Position numbers and translations under genes: made by a program
Shown: positions 28,719 to 35,741 of the stretch, piece by piece
Layout of the letters: every line of letters begins with the position of its first letter
Position numbering within the stretch: the first letter of the stretch is position 1
The notes under the pieces: model-generated
What the model saw: only the letters and a program-made list of their open reading frames with translations
Told to the model about the DNA's origin: nothing
Databases searched by the model: none
Origin: Bacteroidales bacterium
GTDB taxonomy: Bacteria; Bacteroidota; Bacteroidia; Bacteroidales; UBA7960
Length of the DNA stretch: 35,741 bases
NCBI GenBank assembly: GCA_007118135.1
Contig: SKSE01000001.1
Location: forward strand, 1-35,741
Direction of reading: 5' to 3'

Positions 28719-29792
28719 ATGAAAAAGCATAATTTTAGTGCAGGGCCATCAATACTGGCAAATGAGGTTATAGAGAATACTGCCAAAGCTGTTTTGGATC
28801 TTAATGGTATTGGATTGTCAGTAATGGAGATTTCACACAGGGGTAAAGATTTTCAGGCTGTTATGGATGAAACAGTAGCTCTTTTTAAGGAACTGCTTGA
28901 TATACCTGAAGGTTACCATGTTCTTTTTCTGGGTGGTGGAGCAAGCATGCAGTTTTGTATGGTGCCCTACAACCTGCTTAATAAAAAGGCAGCCTATTTA
29001 GAAACAGGTGTTTGGGCCAAGAAAGCAATAAAAGAAGCTAAGTTTTTTGGAGATGTTGAAGTGGTTGCTTCAAGTGCTGACAAAAACTTTAGCTATATTC
29101 CCAAAGATTTTGTTATTCCGGCAGATGCAGATTATTTTCATATTACCACCAATAATACCATTTATGGTACTGAAATTAAAGAAGATATTGATTCACCTAT
29201 ACCTTTGGTTGCTGATATGTCATCTGATATTTTCAGCCGTGCCATTGATATTTCAAAGTATGGTATTATATATGGCGGTGCTCAAAAAAATCTGGGTCCT
29301 GCAGGTGCAACCTTTGTAATTGTTCGTGAAGATATTTTAGGTAAGGCAGGAAGACCTATACCATCAATGTTGAATTATCAAACACACATTGATAATGGTT
29401 CTATGTTTAATACGCCACCGTGTTTGCCCATTTACACTATTATGGAAACTCTTCGCTGGTTAAAGAAACTAGGCGGCGTTAAAAAAATGCAGGAAATCAA
29501 TGAAGCCAAGGCAAGATTGCTGTATGATGAGATTGACCGTAACGAACTTTTCGTGGGTACTGCTGAAAAAGAATCGCGCTCATTAATGAATGTTTGCTTT
29601 GTTATGAGTGAGCAGTATAAAGATCTTGAGCAGGAATTCCTTTCATTTGCTTCATCACTTGGAATGGTTGGCTTGAAGGGTCACCGTTCAGTCGGTGGTT
29701 TCCGTGCATCAACATACAACGCTCTTCCCACAGAAAGTGTTAAGGCACTGGTTGAAGCTATGCAGGAATTTGAGAATAAGTTTAAAAAATAA
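28719..29792 (+). CDS. serC: Phosphoserine aminotransferase
   Basis: [92 protein letters not shown]. Confidence 0.98.
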   Translation: MKKHNFSAGPSILANEVIENTAKAVLDLNGIGLSVMEISHRGKDFQAVMDETVALFKELLDIPEGYHVLFLGGGASMQFCMVPYNLLNKKAAYLETGVWAKKAIKEAKFFGDVEVVASSADKNFSYIPKDFVIPADADYFHITTNNTIYGTEIKEDIDSPIPLVADMSSDIFSRAIDISKYGIIYGGAQKNLGPAGATFVIVREDILGKAGRPIPSMLNYQTHIDNGSMFNTPPCLPIYTIMETLRWLKKLGGVKKMQEINEAKARLLYDEIDRNELFVGTAEKESRSLMNVCFVMSEQYKDLEQEFLSFASSLGMVGLKGHRSVGGFRASTYNALPTESVKALVEAMQEFENKFKK

Positions 29793-29931
29793 TAGTTGCT
29801 TTTAACCGGAAATATTTCTCAGTTCTGAACCCATTTTCGTAAATTTCACTTAAAAAAATGTTGTTAACTACCATAATACCGCTAATGCCGTTATTATGGC
29901 TAAGGTTTATTCACACCTAAATCAGAAACCT

Positions 29932-30855
29932 ATGAAAAAAATATTGATTGCAACCGAAAAACCTTTTGCACCGGTAGCAGTGGAAGGTATTAAAAAAGTA
30001 TTTGCAGACGCTGGTTACGAAGTGGTTATGCTCGAAAAATACACTGAAGCGGCTGATCTGCTGAAAGCTGTTGCTGATGTTGATGGGTTGATAATCCGCA
30101 GCGATAATGTTACTGCAGACGTTGTAAATGCTGCTCAAAATTTAAAAATAGTCGTTAGAGCAGGTGCTGGTTACGACAACATTGACCTGGTTGCCTGCAC
30201 ACAAAAGGGAGTTGTAGCCATGAATACACCCGGGCAAAACTCTAATGCCGTTGCCGAGTTGGCCTTTGGCATGATGCTTTATAACGCAAGAAAGGCTTTT
30301 AACGGAACATCAGGTTCTGAGCTACGTGGTAAAAAAATAGGAATTCACGCCTATGGTAATGTGGGTAGATACATTGCAGTAATTGCCAAAGGTTTTGGTA
30401 TGGATGTATATGCCCATGACCCGTTTGTAGAAAAAGAAGATATTCAAAAAGATGATGTAGTACCTGTTCTATCGGTATCACAACTTTACAAAACCTGCCA
30501 GTATATCTCTCTGAATGTTCCTGCCAACGAGCAAACCAAAAAGTCCATCAATTACGATTTACTTAAAAGTATGCCCAAAGGTGGTACTCTTGTAAATACT
30601 GCCCGAAAAGAAGTGATTGATGAAGAAGGTTTACTAAAGGTTATGGAAGAAAGAAACGATTTCAACTATTTATCTGACCTTACTCCCGATTGTAAAGATG
30701 AGCTGCTTGAAAAATATGCTGACCGCGTAGTTATTACTGCAAAGAAAATGGGTGCACAAACATCGGAAGCCAATATTAATGCTGGATTGGCCGCTGCAAA
30801 ACAAATCGTAAGATTCTTTGAGAAAGGGGATAAAACTTTCCAGGTGAACAAATAA
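29932..30855 (+). CDS. serA: D-3-phosphoglycerate dehydrogenase-like D-2-hydroxyacid dehydrogenase
   Basis: Start likely MKKILIATEKPFAPVAV at 29932; IIRSDNVTADVV, VVRAGAGYDNIDL, KKIGIHAYGNVGRYIAVIAKGFGMDVYAHDP, LVNTARKEVIDEEGL. Confidence 0.93.
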   Translation: MKKILIATEKPFAPVAVEGIKKVFADAGYEVVMLEKYTEAADLLKAVADVDGLIIRSDNVTADVVNAAQNLKIVVRAGAGYDNIDLVACTQKGVVAMNTPGQNSNAVAELAFGMMLYNARKAFNGTSGSELRGKKIGIHAYGNVGRYIAVIAKGFGMDVYAHDPFVEKEDIQKDDVVPVLSVSQLYKTCQYISLNVPANEQTKKSINYDLLKSMPKGGTLVNTARKEVIDEEGLLKVMEERNDFNYLSDLTPDCKDELLEKYADRVVITAKKMGAQTSEANINAGLAAAKQIVRFFEKGDKTFQVNK

Positions 30856-30903
30856 TTTAATGAGCAAGGGTATTTTTTAATTGAAAATTTAAAAAAACTA
30901 TTC

Positions 30904-32154
30904 ATGGCTATTTTAAAACCATTCAGGGGATTAAGGCCCCCAAAAAACATTGTTAAAGATTTGGCTTCCAGACCTTATGATGTTTTAAACTCAGAAGAGG
31001 CCCGTGCTGAAGCTGAGGGCAATCCTTACAGCTTCCTCAGGGTGGTTAAACCTGAAATTGAGCTGCCTGAAGATACTAACCTGTATTCTCAGCAGGTGTA
31101 TGACAAAGCGCTTGAGAATTTTGAAAGATTTCAGGAAAAAGGGTGGCTCACACAGGATGAAACTGCTAATTACTATGTGTATGCCCAAACCTGGGGAGAA
31201 AAGATTCAATATGGTATTGTGGGTTGTGCAGGCGTTGAAGACTATTTGAACGACAAAATTAAAAAACATGAGCTTACCCGTCCGGATAAGGAAGAAGACC
31301 GCATGAAGCACGTTCGTATTGTTAATGCCAATGCTGAACCTGTATTTTTCTCCTATCCTGCGGTTGCAGAAATAGATGCAATAGTAGCCGAAATTACCGG
31401 AAATACTCCTCCTGAATATGATTTTATGGCCGATGATGGTTTCGGACACAAATTCTGGGTTATAGAGAAAAGGGAAACTGTTGAAAGACTGGAGAAACTC
31501 TTTGCCAAAGTTCCTGCTTTTTATGTGGCTGATGGACACCATCGTACTGCAGCTGCAGCACTGGTGGGCAACGAGAAAAAACAACAGAATCCAAATCACA
31601 CCGGCAACGAAGAGTATAACTTCTTTATGGCTGTTCTCTTTCCCGATAACCAGCTTACAATCATTGATTATAATCGTGTTGTGCAGGATCTGAACGGACT
31701 GTCGAAAGAGGATTTTCTGAAAAAGCTTGAAGTTATTTTCGAAGTTACCGATAAAGGAACACAGGAATACAAACCCGGCAAATTGCACAACTTCAGCATG
31801 TATCTCGATGGAAGATGGTACGTACTGGATGCAAAAAAAGGTACTTACGATGATAGCGATCCCATTGGCGTGCTTGATGTAACTATTCTGTCAAAACATG
31901 TACTGGATGAAATTCTCGGAATTAAGAACCTCCGTACAGATAAAAGAATTGACTTTGTGGGAGGCATCCGTGGACTGGGTGAATTGAAGAAGAGAGTTGA
32001 CAGCGGTGAGATGGAAGTGGCCTTTGCCCTTTATCCGGTTACCATGAAGCAACTCATTGACATTGCTGACACTGGTAACATTATGCCTCCTAAAACAACC
32101 TGGTTTGAGCCCAAACTTCGGAGCGGACTGGTTGTGCACAGTCTGGACGGTTAA
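30904..32154 (+). CDS. DUF1015 family protein
   Basis: LKPFRGLRPPKNIVKDLASRPYDVLNSEEARAEAEGNPYSFLRVVKPEI and FYVADGHHRTAAA are typical of DUF1015. Confidence 0.95.
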   Translation: MAILKPFRGLRPPKNIVKDLASRPYDVLNSEEARAEAEGNPYSFLRVVKPEIELPEDTNLYSQQVYDKALENFERFQEKGWLTQDETANYYVYAQTWGEKIQYGIVGCAGVEDYLNDKIKKHELTRPDKEEDRMKHVRIVNANAEPVFFSYPAVAEIDAIVAEITGNTPPEYDFMADDGFGHKFWVIEKRETVERLEKLFAKVPAFYVADGHHRTAAAALVGNEKKQQNPNHTGNEEYNFFMAVLFPDNQLTIIDYNRVVQDLNGLSKEDFLKKLEVIFEVTDKGTQEYKPGKLHNFSMYLDGRWYVLDAKKGTYDDSDPIGVLDVTILSKHVLDEILGIKNLRTDKRIDFVGGIRGLGELKKRVDSGEMEVAFALYPVTMKQLIDIADTGNIMPPKTTWFEPKLRSGLVVHSLDG

Positions 32155-32198
32155 TCAGATTTTTATCAGAATCTATTCTGACCCTCTGCAAAAAGATA

Positions 32199-32246
32199 AC
32201 CTTCAGATGTTTTTACAGCTGAAAAAACATCTGAAGGTCTTTTTTT
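32199..32246 (+). terminator. Intrinsic terminator after serC-serA-DUF1015
   Basis: ACCTTCAGATGTTTTT / AAAAACATCTGAAGGT perfect 16-bp arms followed by a T-rich tract. Confidence 0.9.
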
Positions 32247-32265
32247 GCTTATTCATTAAAATTGT

Positions 32266-32296
32266 TTTGGCACTTTCTATTTTAATTGTAACTTTG
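32266..32296 (+). promoter_or_regulatory. Bacteroidota-type promoter for rpmE2
   Basis: TTTG (32266-32269), 19-bp spacer, TAACTTTG (32289-32296): perfect match to TTTG-N19-TAnnTTTG. Confidence 0.75.
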
Positions 32297-32361
32297 CACT
32301 CCTGAAAAAATCAAAAAAATATTTCAGTTTCGATCGTAAAAGAAAATAAACAACATATTAA

Positions 32362-32377
32362 TAAACAGGCCTGTTTA
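32362..32377. repeat. 16-bp perfect palindrome upstream of rpmE2
   Basis: TAAACAGGCCTGTTTA, ends 14 bp before the rpmE2 ATG. Confidence 0.9.
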
Positions 32378-32391
32378 AAAACAATTGAGTA

Positions 32392-32652
32392 ATGAAAAAA
32401 GATATCCATCCTTCCAACTATCGTTTAGTTATTTTTAAGGACATGTCAAATGACTATTCTTTCCTGACACATAGTACTGCCACATCCAAGGAAACTGCAG
32501 TATGGGAAGAAGACGGAAAAGAATACCCGCTTATCAAGCTTGATATTTCACACACATCACACCCGTTTTATACAGGTAAACAGCAGCTTGTTGACACAGC
32601 AGGACGTATTGATAAGTTTAAGTCAAAGTATCAGAATCGCGGTAAAAAATAA
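32392..32652 (+). CDS. rpmE2: 50S ribosomal protein L31 type B
   Basis: [80 protein letters not shown]; no zinc CxxC. Confidence 0.98.
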   Translation: MKKDIHPSNYRLVIFKDMSNDYSFLTHSTATSKETAVWEEDGKEYPLIKLDISHTSHPFYTGKQQLVDTAGRIDKFKSKYQNRGKK

Positions 32653-32676
32653 CCAGATTGATAAATTATCTGAATT

Positions 32677-32707
32677 AAAGCCCTTTTTGTTGAAGGGCTT
32701 TTTTTTT
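32677..32707 (+). terminator. Intrinsic terminator after rpmE2
   Basis: AAAGCCCTT-TTTGTTG-AAGGGCTTT followed by T run. Confidence 0.88.
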
Positions 32708-32772
32708 AAAAAAAATTTCTATCTTTAGCAATTGTATGTATAATGTGGATTGATTAATAAAATTAAAGCACA

Positions 32773-33960
32773 ATGAATTATATTTTGTTCGGAGATCAGA
32801 CGCGTAACCACCTGTTACCCTTTACGTTTACCAGACCCATAGCCGATATCAGACTGGGGATTCTTACTTTAAGGGAAAAATGGGAAAAACTTTTACAGGC
32901 AAAAACTTCAACTCTTACTGAAGATTATCTCAGCACTAAATTTCCGGTGGTAAAAGAAGCTGATAATGTTTTAATTAACGGCAGCATAATTCCAAACCCC
33001 GCAATGATTGAAGAGATCAAACAGCTTACACCTAACCAGACTCTTATAGTTGGTGAAACTATAATAGCATTGCGTTTAAAGTCTGAGGATATTGACAATC
33101 TTGACTGGGATGTTATTGACTCAGTTACGCCTTATATTTCGCAATCTTCACCCATAAAAATTAACTATCTGTCCGATCTCATTGTGTTTAATGAATCTCA
33201 GATCCTGGCTGATTTTGATATGCTTACCAAAGGTCGCAAGTCTGCCCCAATACCCGAACATGTGAAGGTTACCGGCAAAGGAAAGATCTTTGTTGAAAAG
33301 GGAGCAGTTCTTGAAAATGTAATCATTAATACCACTGAAGGGCCTGTTTATATTGGTAAAGATGCTCAGATCATGGATGGTGCCATTTTACGCGGACCGG
33401 TGGGTATTGGGGAGAATACGAAAATAAGAATGAGCGCCAGGATTTATGGTGGTACTTCAATCGGTCCAAACTGCAAAGTTGGGGGTGAAGTAAGTCACTC
33501 AATTATTCTTGGATATTCCAATAAATCCCATGACGGTTTCCTTGGTCATAGTGTTATTGGTGAATGGTGTAATCTGGGTGCCGACACAAATACATCGAAT
33601 CTTAAGAATAACTATGAAACTGTAAGACTATGGGATTATGAGGAAGAAGGTTTCGTGAAAACAGATTTGCAGTTTTGTGGAACTTTTATGGGAGATCATT
33701 CCAAATGCGGAATCAACACTATGTTTAATACGGGTACCGTTGTGGGTGTTTCCGCTCAGATTTTTGGTGCCGGTTTTATGCGTAACTTTATACCTTCATT
33801 CTCATGGGGAAGTGTTTCAGGCTTTGCAATGCACAATTTCGATAAATCTGTTGATATTGCCAAAAGGGTATATGCACGCAGAGGGCTTGATTTTGACAAA
33901 GTTGAAGAAGACATTCTAAGACATGTTTACGAGCAAACGCTCAGTTATCGAAGAATGTAA
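32773..33960 (+). CDS. GlmU-like putative sugar nucleotidyltransferase (TIGR03991-type) with left-handed beta-helix
   Basis: MNYILFGDQTRNHLLPFTFTRPIADIRLGILTLREKWE N-terminus; hexapeptide repeats (VYIGKDAQIMDGAILRGPVGIGENTKIRMSARIYGGTSIGPNCKVGGEVSHSIILGYSNKSHDGFLGHSVIGEWCNLGADTNTSNLKNNY). Confidence 0.92.
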   Translation: MNYILFGDQTRNHLLPFTFTRPIADIRLGILTLREKWEKLLQAKTSTLTEDYLSTKFPVVKEADNVLINGSIIPNPAMIEEIKQLTPNQTLIVGETIIALRLKSEDIDNLDWDVIDSVTPYISQSSPIKINYLSDLIVFNESQILADFDMLTKGRKSAPIPEHVKVTGKGKIFVEKGAVLENVIINTTEGPVYIGKDAQIMDGAILRGPVGIGENTKIRMSARIYGGTSIGPNCKVGGEVSHSIILGYSNKSHDGFLGHSVIGEWCNLGADTNTSNLKNNYETVRLWDYEEEGFVKTDLQFCGTFMGDHSKCGINTMFNTGTVVGVSAQIFGAGFMRNFIPSFSWGSVSGFAMHNFDKSVDIAKRVYARRGLDFDKVEEDILRHVYEQTLSYRRM

Positions 33961-33989
33961 TCAATCCTGATTTTTTAGTTAAAAGGTTT

Positions 33990-34022
33990 AAACGGGCTGT
34001 CTTTTCTGAAGATGGCCTGTTT
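33990..34022 (+). terminator. Probable intrinsic terminator after GlmU-like gene
   Basis: AAACGGGCTGTCTT-TTCT-GAAGATGGCCTGTTT (wobble pairs) then TTATT. Confidence 0.65.
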
Positions 34023-34218
34023 TATTACTATTTTGTGGCACAATGATTGTCCTTTTTACCAGCCATGTTTTTTATTTCCTGCCTGAAATAGATGAAATTA
34101 TTTAAATTGCAGATAAACAGGGAAGTACACAATATTTTTAAACCTGGATGGTTTTATTGCCAGGATACGACCTGACTTTTTAGCATTTTTAATGACAAAT
34201 TGACGATAAAATTTATAT

Positions 34219-35741
34219 ATGGATAATTTTTTAGAAAGAGACGGATTTAATTTTTCTGGAATGATGGATGCTGAAACAGAATATATTCCATTATTGTCGC
34301 CTGAAGAAGAGGAGCAAATGACTGCAGAAGAGTTGCCGGAGATTCTACCCGTACTACCTCTTAAAAATACTGTTTTGTTTCCCGGGGTGGTCATACCCAT
34401 AACTGTTAACCGGGATAAATCTATCAAGCTTGTAAAAGAAATTTACAAGAAGAATAAAATTGTTGGAGTTGTTTCTCAAAAGGATGATAACATTGAAGAT
34501 CCGGGGTTTGATGATGTAAATGAAATAGGTACAGTAGCTTATATTATTAAAACCCTTTCCATGCCCGATGGAAGTACTACAGCAATACTCCAGGGTAAAA
34601 AAAGATTTAAGCTTGAATCTTTCGTAGAATACGAGCCTTACCTTAAGGCCAGGGTTTCATCTTTCGATAAACCCATGGAGCGTAAAACTGATAAAAACTT
34701 CAAAGCTCTTATTGCTACCATAAAGGATTTGGCAATACAGATTGTTAACAAATCTCCACAGATCCCAAGTGAGGCAGCTTTTGCAATTAAAAACATTGAA
34801 AGTCCCGTTTTCCTGGTAAACTTCATCTCTTCCAATTTGAATATTGAAGTCCCTGAAAAACAGAAACTGCTTGAAATACTTGATATCACTACCCGGGCAC
34901 AAACAGTACTGGGTTATCTTACCAAAGAGTTGCAGGTTGTGGAGCTTAAAAATCAGATACAATCGAAAGTTAAGGTTGATATTGACAAGCAGCAAAGGGA
35001 TTATATTCTGAATCAGCAACTCAAAACCATACAGGAAGAGCTGGGAGGAAACCCCCATGAGCAGCAGATACAGGAGATGAAAAAGAAAGCCTCCAAAAAG
35101 AAGTGGAGCAAGCAGGTGGCAAATGTTTTTGAAAAAGAGATCAATAAGTTGCAACGAATGAATCCTGCCGCAATGGAGTATTCGCTGCAATTGAATTATC
35201 TTGAAACTTTGATTGAATTACCCTGGGGTGAATATACTCCGGATAACTTTGATCTTGCAAAAGCCCAGCGAATTCTGGATCGTGATCATTATGGTCTGGA
35301 AAAGATCAAAGATCGAATAGTAGAATACCTTGCTGTATTGAAACTTAAAGGTGATATGAAATCACCCATCCTTTGCTTTGTAGGCCCTCCGGGAGTAGGT
35401 AAAACATCACTGGGTAAAAGCATTGCCGATGCCATTGGACGCAATTACATCAGGATGTCGTTGGGTGGCGTGCGAGATGAGGCAGAAATCCGCGGACACC
35501 GCAAAACCTATGTGGGAGCCATGCCCGGCAGGATCATCCAGAACCTGAGAAAGGTAAAAAGCTCAAACCCCGTATTTGTGCTGGATGAAGTTGATAAAGT
35601 TGGGCACCAGAGCATTAGCGGTGATCCGTCCTCAGCATTGCTGGAGGTTTTGGATCCTGAACAAAACAATACCTTTTACGATAACTTCCTGGAAGTAGAC
35701 TATGATTTGTCAAAGATCATGTTTATTGCCACAGCCAATAC
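34219..35741 (+). CDS. lon: ATP-dependent protease Lon (endopeptidase La), C-terminus cut by window edge
   Basis: Own translation from ATG 34219: MDNFLERDGFNFSGMMDAETEYIPLLSPEEEEQMTAEELPEILPVLPLKNTVLFPGVVIPITV...ILCFVGPPGVGKTSLGKSIADAIGRNYIRMSLGGVRDEAEIRGHRKTYVGAMPGRIIQNLRK... Not in the ORF track (no stop within the window). Confidence 0.97.
   Translation, partial: MDNFLERDGFNFSGMMDAETEYIPLLSPEEEEQMTAEELPEILPVLPLKNTVLFPGVVIPITVNRDKSIKLVKEIYKKNKIVGVVSQKDDNIEDPGFDDVNEIGTVAYIIKTLSMPDGSTTAILQGKKRFKLESFVEYEPYLKARVSSFDKPMERKTDKNFKALIATIKDLAIQIVNKSPQIPSEAAFAIKNIESPVFLVNFISSNLNIEVPEKQKLLEILDITTRAQTVLGYLTKELQVVELKNQIQSKVKVDIDKQQRDYILNQQLKTIQEELGGNPHEQQIQEMKKKASKKKWSKQVANVFEKEINKLQRMNPAAMEYSLQLNYLETLIELPWGEYTPDNFDLAKAQRILDRDHYGLEKIKDRIVEYLAVLKLKGDMKSPILCFVGPPGVGKTSLGKSIADAIGRNYIRMSLGGVRDEAEIRGHRKTYVGAMPGRIIQNLRKVKSSNPVFVLDEVDKVGHQSISGDPSSALLEVLDPEQNNTFYDNFLEVDYDLSKIMFIATAN

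Noticed and set aside
30991-31788. 265-aa ORF antisense to DUF1015
   Set aside because: Shadow ORF; DUF1015 is clearly the real gene. Phe/Ile-rich composition comes from the reverse of Lys/Asn/Glu codons.
34141-34164. Small inverted repeat CCTGG...CCAGG upstream of lon
   Set aside because: Only 5 bp with a 12-nt loop; expected by chance and not tied to a promoter element.
34657-35190. 177-aa and 83-aa ORFs antisense to the start of lon
   Set aside because: lon is strongly supported on the + strand; it is only missing from the ORF track because it runs off the window.

Overview
The window looks like ordinary chromosomal DNA from a Bacteroidota bacterium. Support comes from the protein families (DUF4293, the GlmU-like TIGR03991 type, type-B L31, and Rho with a long disordered insertion) and from TTTG-N~19-TAnnTTTG promoter-like sequences. 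I can support 29 protein-coding genes. Two are truncated by the window edges: a DUF1460 lipoprotein at the left, and Lon protease at the right. Neither edge gene is in the ORF track. I saw no rRNA, tRNA, CRISPR array, transposase or phage gene, and no clear multi-gene defence or mobile system. I therefore do not claim a spectacular new system. The points most worth a second look are: (i) a protein-isoaspartate methyltransferase (pcm) with a clear export signal, an internal alternative start and a C9/G9 homopolymer in its coding sequence, directly upstream of an 805-aa membrane protein with a degenerate spermidine-synthase-like domain; (ii) a tight symporter/GNAT/racemase operon; (iii) three double-domain Usp proteins plus a LOG protein, two of which share a C-terminal DP[LF]G[LI]I tail; (iv) a 16-bp perfect palindrome just upstream of rpmE2; (v) a region with mutually exclusive hairpins upstream of serC-serA-DUF1015; (vi) the disordered insertion and structured leader of rho. 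All family calls are from reading the protein sequences; no searches were run.
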